Shown here one piece after another: positions 1-11,512 of a stretch of DNA of 64,000 nucleotides. The position numbers were made by a program, and so were the translations under genes. The notes beneath the pieces are model-generated. The model ran no database searches. It was given only the letters and a program-made list of their open reading frames with translations, and had not been told where the DNA came from. The DNA is from Ryuthela nishihirai (lineage: Eukaryota; Arthropoda; Arachnida; Araneae; Heptathelidae), in assembly GCA_038380435.1 (NCBI GenBank), contig JAWZYU010000009.1, positions 65,997,901-66,061,900 of the forward strand, read 5' to 3'. The first letter of the stretch is position 1. Each line of letters begins with the position of its first letter.

Positions 1-261
1 CTTGGCTGGCGAAATTGCCCAACCTCAATCCCACAGAGCACTTGTAGGACCATTTGGATCGACAGGTTCGGCGTGCGGACCCACAACCATATCATCTCCA
101 GAACCTTCGTGCTCTGCTGGAGTCCGAATGGGCACGTGTGCCTCTGGCAATCTTCCAGGCCTCATTGCGTCCAGGTCATGCCGTCTCACCGCTGTCATCC
201 GGGCCAAGGATGGTTATTTCCATTATTAGGCAGGTGGTCATATTATTCTGATACGACTGTG
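1..261 (+). mobile_element. Tc1-like transposon, 3' end (family shared with 38592-40260)
   Basis: The window opens inside a degraded Tc1-like transposase. Near base 25 the DNA reads like the family motif NLNPTEHLWDHLDRQVR (the second-aspartate/glutamate end of the DDE domain), followed by a tail similar to LRALLESEWARVPLAIFQ. The element ends at 261 in a terminal inverted repeat (ATTATTCTGATACGACTGTG) and is followed by TA at 262-263, the Tc1/mariner target. The minus-strand element at 38592-40260 carries the same protein tail and TIR. The catalytic core and 5' end lie outside the window, so activity cannot be judged. Confidence 0.85.
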
Positions 262-812
262 TATGTGATATAGACACACAAAAGTAACTGGATAAAAATG
301 ATAATTCATCCATTCAATGCCTATATGGTGTTTCAAAAGTAAGTTTCAGATAAATTGGAGTCAGTTTCTCCTTCTGAACTAACTGTGTTATTAGAATTTC
401 TAAATCCTTTGCCACTATTGTTAAATACACAAATAAATGACTTCACAAAACAAAAAAAACTGCAAAATGTAAACAAGAGAAAGTACAACAGAAACTGAAG
501 TTAAAGCCTATACTGTATAAGTAATTTAGATGTCAGAAGTGAAGGTAATCATGCATCCAATTGTATTGGGGTAAAGATAGGTGCACTGAAATGCTGCCTT
601 ATGGTGAGACAATAAGTAGAAAGAGATTTCCCAATTTATTCCCTCATTATTAATTATTTATCAGAGAATTATTTTCCATTCTAATTTATTTGGCAGAATC
701 TTAGTGAAAAGGTGCAAGAAGAATCTCTGAAAATAATGGAATAGATAATGCAATGAAACTAAAGTTGTAATATAGTCTGTAACTCTCAAGGAATTTTTAA
801 CAGCATCATTGT
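262..812. other. AT-rich spacer, no gene seen
   Basis: Low-complexity AT-rich DNA between two transposon remnants. No open frame with recognisable protein motifs and no repeat shared with the rest of the window was found. Confidence 0.6.
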
Positions 813-813
813 A

Positions 814-1313
814 CAGCACTGTGCAAATTAGTTGGGACAATAGGAAAATGCAGTAACAAAGACACAACTAAAATATTTATTTGTTTAATAGTGTACATAG
901 TTAATAGCGAATGTGACCCCTCCTTAGCTTTAATTACTTCTTTCACCCTCTCAACCACTGATGCCACTAGCTTTCTACACATCTCCTTCACTTCAGGGTC
1001 GTGGTACCACATTTTCATGACACTTTCTATCATTTTGGTTTTTGTCGTGCAATCCATCTTAGATATGTGCGCTTTAATAATGGCCCACAAATTTTCAATG
1101 GGGTTTAGATCGGGTGAATTTCCTGGCCACTCCAATACCTTCAAATGTTGCTGGGTAAAGAAGCTCTTAGAAAGCTTAGAACTGTGGCATGGAGCCAGAT
1201 CCTGTTGAAATACCCCATCACCATTAGGAAACAGCTGCTGCAGTGTTGGGACCATTTTCGCCCCAGAACGCCTATGTACTTTTTGCTGTCCATCATTCCT
1301 TCAATGGGGAATA
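814..1313 (-). pseudogene. Tc1-like transposase, C-terminal half of element
   Basis: Minus-strand frame (longest open part 1255-806) reads PNGDGVFQQDLAPCHSSKL, then EWPGNSPDLNPIENLWAIIK, the second D and final E block of a DD34E Tc1-family transposase. Upstream, to about 1303, the frame continues as MMDSKKYIGVL. The 3' TIR CAGCACTGTGCAAATTAG begins at 814, just after TA at 812-813. The N-terminal HTH and first catalytic aspartate are missing: the element stops where the palindrome at 1314 begins, so the other end was lost in that rearrangement. The protein cannot transpose on its own. Confidence 0.85.
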
Positions 1314-1445
1314 ATAGATTAGTGAATAACAGTTATGAACAGTATGCATAAATGCCTCAGAAAAAGAGGGAGATCCAGAATATGATCTCCCTCTTTTTCT
1401 GAGGCATTTATGCATACTGTTCATAACTGTTATTCACTAATCTAT
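1314..1445. repeat. Perfect 62-bp-arm palindrome built from LINE 3' sequence
   Basis: Arms 1314-1375 and 1384-1445 are exact reverse complements with an 8-bp spacer (CAGAATAT). The left arm reads like the 3' part of the LINE family seen at 27370 and 62100 (ATTAGTGAATAACAGTTATG versus GATTAGCAAATAGGATTATG, then a purine-rich stretch AGAAAGAGGG). The arm is therefore a LINE scrap copied in inverted orientation. The palindrome also marks the 5' truncation point of the neighbouring Tc1-like element. No TSD was found. Confidence 0.9.
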
Positions 1446-1548
1446 AGTTCTGCATGCAGTCAATGTGGTTAAACCAATGTAGTCTCTCTCTACACAAGAA
1501 GTTTGTTGATTACTTCATCTAACCTAATAATTACTCACATAGTCAATA

Positions 1549-2881
1549 CAGGGGTTTATCAAAATAATGGAAACACCGATGGCAATTGGAATATACGCAA
1601 TGTGCTGTATGCATATCACAGGGATGGCATCACCCACGATGTGAGGTATATAAAAGAGAGACTCTGGCATGTTTTTGGAGAGATGCGGTTCACATCCCGT
1701 ATGCCGGCAAAATTTTTTCTGCAAAATATTTATGGAGAGAAGTACGATTTTGGCTACCATGTAGCAGTGCCACAGGCACAGGTGAAATGGCTGCTGTGGT
1801 GTAATTGTTGAAAATGTCAGAGCTCAGTGACTTCCAAAAAGGCATGATCATTGGTGCACATCTTGCAGGAGCTTCAGTAACCAGAATAATGGAAATAGTA
1901 GGTGCAACACAGGGAATTGTATTGAAGATTATGACTACCTATCGAAAAGGATAGGGCATCATCTCCAAACATTCAAATTGTGGATGCCATATGAAGTTTA
2001 TCAGAGATAGGCAAAAGTTGGCATGGATTGTGCAATGGAAGCACAAGACCATGGCACCACAAATAGCAGCAGAGTTGAACACCAGTCGGAACGATGCCAT
2101 TTCCGTCATAACAGTTTGTCAGGAAACTTCATCATGCTGGTATTTATGGCTGTGCTACAATCTACAAACTTCTGATTACCAACATCAATGCAAACAAAAT
2201 GTGTAAGGTGGTGCAAAGCACATAAAAACTGGGATGCTAAAGATTGGCAATGTGTCATCTGGTCTGATGAATCATGCTACACATTGTAGACACCACTAGT
2301 AGAGTATATATCTGGTGAAAACCTGCAGAAGCATACCACCCTGACTGTGAAGCATGGAGGTGGATCCCTGATGCTGTGGGGTGACATATCATGGCATTCC
2401 TTAAGGCCATTAGTTACTCTGCAGGGTCGTGTCATTTCTGCAATGTACAAATCCATTCTTGGGGGCCACCTGCACCCAATATTGTGAGCATTGTTTTCTA
2501 ATGACTGTCTCTGGTTTCAAGCTGATAATGCACCTGTGCATTGTGTGAAACATGTCAAGTTGTGGTTTGCAGAGCATGAGGATGAGGTACAGCAGCTACC
2601 CTGTCCACCTCAATCTCCAGACCTGAATATTATTGAACATTTGTGGGAATATCTAGAGCGCAAGGTCTGATCACATTTTACACCTCCAGCATCACTGGAA
2701 CAGTTGGACCATATTTTACAGGAAGAATGGTCCCACATTCCATTACTGCATGTGCATGACTTGTATAAGTCTATTCCACATCGAATTGCATCTGTTCCGA
2801 AAGCCCGAGGTGGGCCTACAGCTTAATAATAAAATGTTCTCCACAAACAGTATGTGTTTCCATTATTTTGATAAACCCCTG
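1549..2881 (+). mobile_element. Tc1-like transposon, complete ends, dead transposase
   Basis: TIRs of about 28 bp (CAGGGGTTTATCAAAATAAT at 1549, its complement ending at 2881) are flanked by TA at 1547-1548 and 2882-2883. The transposase starts near ATG 1814 with MSELSDFQKGMIIGAHLAG, a helix-turn-helix start, and continues in pieces: RWCKAHKNWDAKDWQ and SDESCYTL (first catalytic D), WFQADNAPVHCVKHVK (second D), PDLNIIEHLWEYLERKV (E). Stops and frameshifts lie between the pieces, including TGA after LERKV and a stop near 2287. A second copy lies at 53249-54465. This copy is 116 bp longer, mostly because of a SINE insertion in its 5' leader. Confidence 0.95.
1661..1734 (+). mobile_element. Short tRNA-like SINE (family C) inside the Tc1-like element
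   Basis: Relative to the 53249-54465 copy, bases around 1658-1737 are extra. They read ACTCTGGCATGTTTTTGGAG, a B-box-like segment (GGTTCACATCCCG), then ATGCCGGCAAAATTTTTT. The same sequence recurs at about 13763 and 28515. The flanks repeat a short GAGAG, which could be a target duplication or chance. The insertion sits in the non-coding leader upstream of the transposase start. Confidence 0.75.
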
Positions 2882-3099
2882 TACATAATGCCCATTACAT
2901 TGCATAAGCATCTCGAACTAAAGGCATAAGTTTCCTGTTATCTTGCTAACAAATGATCCAAGTTTCACTACCAGAGGGCACTTTAGAAAGGACTAACTGT
3001 TATGTAACCTAATTTTAGTAAAATATTATATAATCTAATATTAGTCTTCAGATATATATGTTTATTTTCCCACAATCTCCACAGATTCTTAAAGTTTCC

Positions 3100-3345
3100 A
3101 GCAGCAATGCCTATTCATCTGTTATGTTAATCTCATGTTGCACGTTACCAGTATCTGTCACACAACTGCCAAGATAATTAAATTGGGAAACTTGCTCAAG
3201 AGCCCAGCTATTCAAAAACACTGGAGCACCACACACCTGACCAATTTTCATCACTTTAGTTTTCTTTCTATTTATCACCAAACCTATCCTATTACCTACT
3301 CATCAATAACTTTAACAAAAGAATTCATCTCATGAACATCATTTG
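3100..3345 (-). pseudogene. LINE reverse-transcriptase fragment
   Basis: Read on the minus strand, this matches the LINE copy at 26830-27040: the stretch after the YADD motif (TTAGCAAATGATGTTCATGA), then AACTAAAGTGATGAAAATTG and TTTAATTATCTTGGCAG. It covers the connector after the RT catalytic motif and lacks both ends of the element. No poly-A or target duplication is evident. It is the same family as 23665-27400. Confidence 0.85.
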
Positions 3346-3354
3346 CTAAAAGGT

Positions 3355-3735
3355 ATTATTATTACTACTACTACCTATAAAACACTAAAAGAATTTTTAT
3401 CACTTAAAACAAAAAAGTTGTATTTTTAAACTTCCTCCCACCCTCTGGGTTAAGGGTAACTTATTGTTGTCAGTGTAAACTTCTTGACCATTACACTCCA
3501 ATATCAAAATTTCTAGGATAAATGAAATGTTTATTTAAAGTTTGATCAATTTCCAACTTCTTTTTTTACTATTAAAACTATTGGAAGATTTGGAAAGTGC
3601 AAATCCTAATATTTTGTCAATACCCATCCAACACAAAAAGCATTTTTTTATTTCTTACAAACTATTACTTTTGTATAATTTATTACTTTTTTAAAACAAA
3701 AAAGTTGAATATCTACAGATGGACAGACAGACAAC
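3355..3735 (-). repeat. Dispersed ~275-bp repeat, one unit and a part
   Basis: On the minus strand it reads CTGTCTGTCC, then AACTTTTTTGTTTTAA, GTTGGATGGGTATTGACAAA, CACTTTCCAAATCTTCC and GGTCAAGAAGTTTACACTG, in the same order as the arrays at 17945-18735 and 34060-34740. No protein coding is apparent. This copy lies beside a LINE scrap. Confidence 0.75.
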
Positions 3736-4199
3736 AAAATGGAAACAGCGTTTTGTTTTATACAAATCAACTAAAAAGGAAATTTGATACTGCAGACATC
3801 TATTCTGAGAACCAAATTAATAAGCTTGAATTTTATAAAACTGATTTTACTACATACTCATAGACAATGCTATTTCTTTAGACTATTTTTACTTCTGTAT
3901 CATTTTGTACAATTTGGCCTCTCTTCCAATGATACTAATTACCTAATCAAGGAAATATTTCCTCCTTTCCATAAATTTAATTTTGAATATTTTGCTCTGC
4001 ATTTTAATTGCATATCTGATTTCCTTTCATAGCAGTTGTCTGGTTCTTACTTTTTTTCGTTAATTGTAAAGCTAATATTATTAAGATTTTTAAATATATG
4101 AAATGATTTAAAAGTTTTTTTGGGGGGGTCATGCAACACACTTTTAGACAGCAGTGGATGAAGGAAAAATACAATTTAAATAAGTCATGCATCAGTCAT
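3736..4199. other. AT-rich spacer, no gene seen
   Basis: AT-rich DNA with homopolymer tracts. The short open frames here have no recognisable motif. Confidence 0.5.
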
Positions 4200-4440
4200 T
4201 AACAAATAAGACAAAGATGCTTACAATTCAGTTGGCCAAATTTTCAAGGAAGTGAATAAAAAGCATAGAAAATTTGGGATTGCATACCTAATGGAGCAAG
4301 ACACAAGGCAGACCAAGAATACATTGGCTGGACGAAGTGCATCGGGACTTACAGCAGCTGGTAGTAAAGTAAGGGACAGAGATCACCCAAGACTGAAAAG
4401 AATGTAGAACAATTGTTGCAAGAATGGTTCATAGATTTTA
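4200..4440 (+). pseudogene. LINE C-terminal fragment of a second LINE family
   Basis: In the + frame near 4305 the DNA reads GRPRIHWLDEVHRDLQQL followed, after a stop, by RDRDHPRLKRM and later IVARMVHRF. This is the usual 'GRP...W.D.V..DL......W...A.DR..WR.IV' ending of non-LTR retrotransposon ORF2 proteins. It differs from the family at 23.7 kb. No RT core is visible, so it is a 5'-truncated or decayed copy. Confidence 0.65.
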
Positions 4441-4774
4441 TGATTTTGTTTGTTGATAAATTGATGTTGCTCAAAAATATTTTATCAGATACTGTCTACA
4501 CATACACTTAACAGATCCTTTAACCCTTAACGTGCCAGGTTTATAAAACAGAATTCACTCTGGTAGTATGTTAATTTTAAAGTACTCCCAGCAGAAAAAA
4601 AAGGGGGAAAAAAAACTATAAAATCTTATCCTGAAATAACTAAACAACTGAAATAGGTCATGTCATACACTAATATAATTAGCATTTAATGCGAAATTTT
4701 AGAAAAATATAGTATTTGACAATAAAGTGAAATATATTAATTTCAGGTGTTTACTTAAAACAATATAGTAAAAA
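4441..4774. other. AT-rich spacer, no gene seen
   Basis: AT-rich, with short A-runs. No gene or shared repeat seen. Confidence 0.5.
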
Positions 4775-5056
4775 GGTTATTTAATTGGGTTTGAACCTCA
4801 TTCTAAAATAACTAATGAATGGAATTAGTTCTACATAACTATATATATATACACACCGATCAGCCAATACATTAAAACCACCTCTGCATTATGCAAAGAA
4901 GAGCGCGTGCAGCCAGGTTATTTAATTGGGTTTGAACCTCATTCTAAAATAACTAATGAATGGAATTAGTTCTACATAACTATATATATATACACACCGA
5001 TCAGCCAATACATTAAAACCACCTCTGCATTATGCAAAGAAGAGCGCGTGCAGCCA
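4775..5056. repeat. Perfect 141-bp tandem duplication spanning a transposon end
   Basis: Bases 4775-4915 and 4916-5056 are identical as read. Each holds about 78 bp of host flank (GGTTATTTAATTGGGTTTGA...), a short TA microsatellite, and the first ~64 bp of the Tc1-like element, including its TIR (CACACCGATCAGCCAATACA). Only the second copy is followed by the rest of the element. The duplication therefore happened after insertion, or is an assembly artefact. Confidence 0.95.
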
Positions 5057-6197
5057 ATCAGTGTCACGTGCCAAGGCCATAAATGATATATATATAATAC
5101 CTGGGTTGGAGCTCTTGCAGGCAGTATTTTGTTTCATTCTCAACATGGGAAAAGCAAAGGATTTATCTGATTTCGACAAAGGCCAGATCGTTATGGCAAG
5201 ACGCCTTGATAAGAACATCTCTGAAACAGTAACGCTGGTAGGCTGCTCATGCTATTCAGTAGTTAGTACCTATCATCCAAAACAGGTGACACTTTGAACC
5301 ATCGACAAGGCATGGGCTGGCTGGCCATGCCTCGTTGATGCCAGAGGTCAGCACAGGCTATCTCGTCTTGTCTGTAAACAGGAGGTCTACTGTGGCTTAC
5401 ATTACCCATAATTTCAATTGTGGTAAGGGGCCCAATGTGTCTGAACACAGTTCATCATAAGCTCTTGGATATGGGTCTCTGCAGCCACAGGCTCATTCGT
5501 GTGTTTATGCTCACAGCTGTTCACCATCATCAATGCTTTGCAGTGGGCATGTAATCATCGACATTGAACCATAGAAGACTTGAAAGAGGGTCGCATGGTC
5601 AGATGAATCCTGTTTTCTGTACACCATGTGGATGGGCGAGCTCATGTGTGACATTTACCCACAGAAGCCTTTTTACCTGGATGCATTGCGGGATGGATCC
5701 AGGTGGCTGGAGGGAGTGTGATGGTCTGGGCAATATTTTCTTGGGGAACACTTGGATCAATTATCCCTGTAGAGCAAACTCTGACTGCTGTCACCTACCT
5801 AAACACCATGGCTGACCAGGTACACCCCTTTATGGTGACTGCATTCCCTGGAGGAAATGGAGTCTTTCAAGACAATGCCCCATGTCACACTGCAAAGAAG
5901 GTTCAGGAATGGTTCCTAGAACATGATGAGGAATTCCATTTATTGCCATGGCCCCGAAATTGCCGGACATGAATCGCACCGAGCATTTGTGGTTTGAGTT
6001 GGAGAAACGGGTACGAGCAACATTACCCCAACCATGTAATTTACGGGAACTGCGGGATCTTCTATTGCAGTCATGGTACCAAATATCGAGCGACATCTCA
6101 CTGAATCTATGCCTCATCGGGTGAGAGCTTTTTTGTCGGCGAGAGGAGGACCTTAATCACATTAGGTAGGTGGTTTTAATGTTTTGGCTGATCAGTG
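4993..6197 (+). mobile_element. Tc1-like transposon with TIRs and decayed transposase
   Basis: The left TIR CACACCGATCAGCCAATACA begins at 4993 after TA; the right TIR ends GGCTGATCAGTG at 6197 before TA at 6198. The transposase starts at ATG 5145: [20 protein letters not shown], an HTH start like the 1549 family. Later blocks are GGSVMVWAIFSWGTLGS, then FPGGNGVFQDNAPCHTAKKV (second D) and WFELEKRVRATLPQPCN after a degraded NPIEH region. Frameshifts near 5290 and 5970 break it. The 1.2-kb length is normal for the group. Confidence 0.93.
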
Positions 6198-6199
6198 TA

Positions 6200-9100
6200 T
6201 ATACACAGATTTACTTGAAACAGGATAATTATATATTTCCATATTTTTTTCCTGTACAGTACTGCTGAAAGTTCCATCATAACATTGTTCACTTCTGGTA
6301 TTGCCTTTTAGTAGTAATCTATTATATAGGTTATTTTGAGGGAATTTCAAAAGATAAAGAAAACGTCAAATGGCAACAATTAAAAAAATGAACTCTTCAA
6401 GAAACTTTAATTTGTAAACATTAAAAGAAGGAAGAAAACAACTTCAAATGGTCCAGTGCAAAACAAAGCCACAGTAATGGCTGCTACAGCAGCGTAATAT
6501 TTTCTTTTATCTTTTTTTGCAACTTCATTAGATATCTAAATCATCAAATATATATTTATTATCAAATATAGTTTGTTAATTTTTAGGTTTGATTTTACGA
6601 AAGCTTTTTAAAATTGCTGATTTCTGCGGGGAAAAAAATAAACACTTTGGGGACATTAGGAACTGTAGTTACTTCTGGCACTTTAAGGGTTAACAAGTTT
6701 GGACACTAAGCTGTGTCATTATCAAACAGCAAAAAAAAATAACTAGAAGTAGCCATTTAACAATATCGTCTTTTTCTTTGTTGTGAATATAATATTAAAG
6801 TTAACAAACTTAATTTTTAAAAATGTTATCACTCATCACGATCTGATTTCCACATTTTTAATGAATATGTTACATGAAATTAGAGTGCTTATTCTTACAC
6901 AGAAACTGTAGTATAGAACTAGATATCTGCACTATTTTGGGATTAAGAAGTTTCTAAAATCAAATGTGAAACATTTAAACTAGTGGAGAACTGTTATTTC
7001 CCTTATAAAATTTTAAACATATGTTGGAACAAAGTTCCAACATTATGTTTTGTTCTTTAAAATAATTTGTTGCTCTTTAAAACAATAGTCAACAAGCTTG
7101 TTTGCCCTGTTAAGTATTTGGAATGTGAGAATTTTCTAGCCATTACACCAGTCCTGCTCTTCATAATCTATTACAGAATTTGGATAATCACATTTGCAAA
7201 TTGTGTTATACAGTGAACTCCTGATTATCTATGGTGAATTATCTGTGCACATGTGGCACAAATATGACTTGAAGAATACTCTTCTTAAATCTCTCCCAAA
7301 TTAAAAAGGAGTAAAATTTATTCTCTCCATAAATACAATAAAAAATGAAACACATTAAAATCCCAATAACAACACAAAAGGTTGACAAACATATTTTTTG
7401 AACATAAACAAAAAGCAAGTAATTCTACTACATGTAACAAACACTATAATATGCAGGCAGTTTCTGCATTTAAAATCATTTTTATTAGATTTTTATTCAG
7501 ATTTTATATCAAGATCTAGAGCTCAATCTGCTTGGGTTAACATTTAAAAACAACAAGAAGCAATTCTAAAATTCTTACATTTGTATGTAATGTCTTTCAT
7601 AGTAACTGCTTTATGTTAGAATTGTAAAAGTTTTGATAGCTTCACTGATAAATTGAGACAATGTCACATCAGCTACATAAAAGATACCATCTAATGGAAT
7701 CAGGTCCAATCTTGAAACTTAATTCTGCTTCAGAAATAGCATAAAATGGATTCCAGGAATGCATTAATGTTAGCCATTAAGAATTGATTTGAAGATGGTC
7801 TAAGAAATACTAACAATTAATTGATTTGATCTCACTTAAATGTCCCTTTAATAATATGTATATTAACATAAAAGGCCTTGAAAAAATACGAGAGATATTT
7901 TTATATATATATTATTATATTATTTATAATAATAAATATTATTGTAAACAATGCACTGCCATCCACATTACTGAAAAAACCAAACCCAGGAAAAGATAAT
8001 CTCATAGGAGACAACCATTTTAAACAGAACATATTGCTAAAGAAGAAATCGTCCTGCAACTAAATTGTCTGCAACTTTCAATATTTACCTGTGGTAAAAT
8101 TTACATTGTTATGCTACACATATAGGAATTAAATCCAAATTGCATTAAAAAAAATGCATTTATATAGGGTGATATTTAAAATATTTAAGAAACTGGTAGA
8201 GTAATATAAATTAAATATATTTAAAAAATAAAAATCAATATACATTTCAAAATGCATGTGTGTAAAGTATGTACATATTTGAAATTTCCCTTTTATTCTC
8301 TAGATAAACTAAACTCTGTATATTATAAAACTGCTTACCAAGTAATATAAGTTTTAGTGCATATCGTTCATCAAATCATTCTAATAATTTCCGATTCTTG
8401 ATTTTTAGAAATTGTTAGTGTGATCTTTTGTTTGATGTGGCTATTATATTAGAATTTATATTGTTAATTAATTTTACTGCTTATCATAGTTATTATTATA
8501 TATTTAACAATCGGTATGGCTGTAAGGGCTGAATATCAGCCCTGCATTTATATGAACTGCCTGCCTTTTCTGGTTAAATAAATTCATCTTTTATTCAACT
8601 TAAAGGGTTAGAACTGAAAAAAAAAAAGAACCAGAACTACACGTAACATATCAACAGACAGTTCAATAAATTGTTCAATATGATGAAAAGCTATTTTGAT
8701 GTACATTATTTACTTACATTACTTTACACATCTAAGAAAATTGTCACCACTCATGGCATCATCTAGTGAGTGAGTGCCATAAACTGCAAGTGTACCTACA
8801 TATTGATTATTAGTTACTACTAGTTATTAACGATTAAAATATATTTACATAACAAAAAAGTCTCGACACCTTGTAAGCCCTCAATCGGTTATGGGTGAAA
8901 ACAAATTAGCCTTCTCATTCAAACAATCCGAGTTTAGCAATGATCATTTTATTGTACCCATTACCTGATTATGAATTAAATTTCCTATCTTATAAGAGAA
9001 GAAATATAAAACAAAAAGCTTAAATCAGTTTAGTTACATTTTTGGCATGAGTACTTCTCATTAACGAAATTTAACTAAACTGCTAATAATCAACAATATG

Positions 9101-9840
9101 TAATGGGCATCATCTAACGATTAATAATAGATATATTGCAAAAGTTAACATTTAAAATACAGAGTGAATAGCAGCAATTATTGAGTCCCTTTCTCCAATG
9201 CTTTTTTTCACACAGTGCTTGGATCATCAACAGCTTCATATGCAGCATGAGAAATGATGCTCGCCACACCCAACTGAACTGCATCCATACATTTTACCCA
9301 TATATAACCCCATGAAACCAGCAGAAGTTTTTGACATTAATAAAAATTTACTTAATCACTAATAACACTGTTCTACAGGGGAAAATTTTCTTTGGTTAAC
9401 TGATGTGTTCCTAAAGTATTTTGGTGTAGAAAATTGAAATCTGAGATCAGAATTGGCCTATCAGGGCTAGTTTTAGAGTTATGGAGATATAACACATCAA
9501 TTTCATACATATTACTTGGGGAATGAAAAATCAGGAAATGTTACATCAAAAAAGTTGGCTACACTGACTTGTTTGCAGTTTATACTCACATGTTGGCAGC
9601 AATGTTATTCTATTCATAGTTTAGATAACTACTAGTCTGCCTGTATAAAGTTGATTTTAAAAACATTACCTGATTATGAATTAAATTGATTATGAATTAC
9701 CTGATTATGAATTAATATGTGACAAGATATTTGTGGAATTAACATCAGTTTTTTCAAACTGTATTCTAGGGTATAAAGATATTTTATGACAATATTTGTG
9801 TAGTTAACAAGACAGGTTTGTGAATACTTCTATTCTGTTA
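6200..9840. other. Long AT-rich region without a convincing gene
   Basis: 3.6 kb of AT-rich sequence with no transposon motif. Two small items stand out. At 8526-8545 a 7-bp inverted pair (AGGGCTG/CAGCCCT) lies upstream of TTAAATAAATTC, like the 3' end of a transcript or retroelement. On the minus strand at about 9337-9210 a 42-codon frame without stops ends DAVQLGVASIISHAAYEAVD plus five residues; its protein-like composition is suggestive but it matches no family I recognise. ACCTGATTATGAATTAA recurs at 8964 and twice near 9667-9710. Confidence 0.5.
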
Positions 9841-9862
9841 TTTTTTTTCTTTTGTATTCTAG

Positions 9863-11512
9863 AAAACGCCTCACCCAAAATGTTAAAATAAGGCAGACAA
9901 CTTCTGTTATATTTGTGGAGAGTTCACCTTTGCAAGACACAAGAAAAAATGTCACCTATAATAAAGAGAGCATACAAACATTACTTTGGATGTAAAATAG
10001 GAGATCAGGATAAGCAGTGGGCTCCTCACATATGTTGTGCAACTTGCTACATGAAATTAATAAACTGGTGAAAGGGTAAAGGTAGCACCATGTTATTTGC
10101 TGTACCCATGATATGGAGGGAACCAAAAGACCATTCCACAGATTGCTACTTCTGTATGAGTAGTATCCAGGGCTTTACCAGCAGAAAATCGAAGAGACAT
10201 ATCGATTATCCCAACTTATCTTTTTCAATATGACCAGTACCACATTCTAAAACTTTGCCAATTCCACTAACTCCAAATCAGGAAACAAAAGATGAAGAAA
10301 GTACTGGTGAAGAGAGCGAGGAACGTGAATCACCCCCAGAAAGAAGTGATCCTTCCTATGAGGCCACCATGGATTCAATTCCACATTTTTTAATGTAGGC
10401 AGATCTGAACGATTTGGTTCGTGATCTAGGGCTAAGTAAACAAAATGCTGAACTGCTGCTGGACTCTAGGTTACAAGAATGGAATCTTCTCCAACCTAGC
10501 ACAAGTATAACTTTATATAGAAATAGAGAATGGAATTTTGTTGTATTCTTCTCACATGATGGCCGATTGACTTTCTGTAATGATATTGCCGGTTTGATGA
10601 CAGATTTAGGCTTTATTCCTGACCCACAAAATTGGAGGCTCTTTATAGATGCATCCAAAATTAGCTTGAAGGCAGTTTTACTAAATAATGGTAATTTAAT
10701 GCCTTCTGTTCCAGTTGCCTATGCTAGTATGGCAAAAGAATCATATGAGATTCTAGATATAATGCTTAAATCCATTAAATATAAGGATTTCAATTGGAAA
10801 ATGTGGGGATTTAAAAATCATTGCCATGATAATGGCAATGCAACAAGGGAACACAAAATTTCCTTGTTTCCTTTGTGAATGGGACAGTCATGACAGAGCA
10901 TCCCATTACTTGAAGAAAACTTGGCCAATATGTAATTGGAAAGTGGGAGCAAAAAAATTACAGAAGTAGAGACATAGCTTATGAGGATGTGATCCTTCCT
11001 CCCCTTCATATAAAACTGGGACTTATGAAGCAATTTGTCAAGGCAGTGGATAAATATGGTAGAGGGTTTGCCTACCTAGCAACAAAATTCCCCCATCTTT
11101 CAGAAGCAAAGATAAAAGAGGGCATGTTTGTTGGCCCTCAAAAATAAGACAGTTGAAGAAAGATGTGAAATTTGACAAATCTCTAACAGAGAAAGAGAAA
11201 CTTGCTTGAATATGTTTTAAGAAAGTTACAGACAATTTTCTTGGAAAAAAGAGGTCTAAAGATTATAAAGAAATAGTAAACCAGATGCTACCCGCCCATC
11301 GGGATTTAGGATGTAATATGTCTTTGAAAGTGCACTTCCTGCATTCACATTTGGACTACTTTCCAGAAAACTGCAGTGACGTCTCCGATGAACATGGTGA
11401 GAGGTTTCACAGAGATATTTCAACAATTGAAAAGTGATATGAAAGGAAGTGGATGCCTACAATGTTAGCTGATTTTTTTTGGAATCTCAAAAGAGACAGC
11501 TTTTGGGTTGTT
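9863..11512 (+). pseudogene. Decayed copy of a widespread intronless-looking animal protein family
   Basis: The reading begins just after a pyrimidine tract and TCTAG at 9862, which looks like a splice acceptor. Blocks follow in order: [48 protein letters not shown], an acidic stretch, DLNDLVRDLGLSKQNAELL (about 10405), EWNLLQPSTSITLYRNREWN, GLMTDLGF, WRLFIDASKISLKAVLLNNG, then FPCFLCEWDSHDRASHYLKK, SDEHGERFHRDISTIEK and FFWNLKRDS. Arthropods and cnidarians have many copies of this family with the same motifs. A function is not firmly established; a transposase-like origin is possible. Stops and frameshifts (near 10074, 10395, 10830, 11000-11220) show it is dead. A SINE cuts it after KRDS. 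Confidence 0.8.

Noticed and set aside
891..1208. 105-codon + frame
   Set aside because: Antisense shadow of the Tc1-like transposase on the minus strand.
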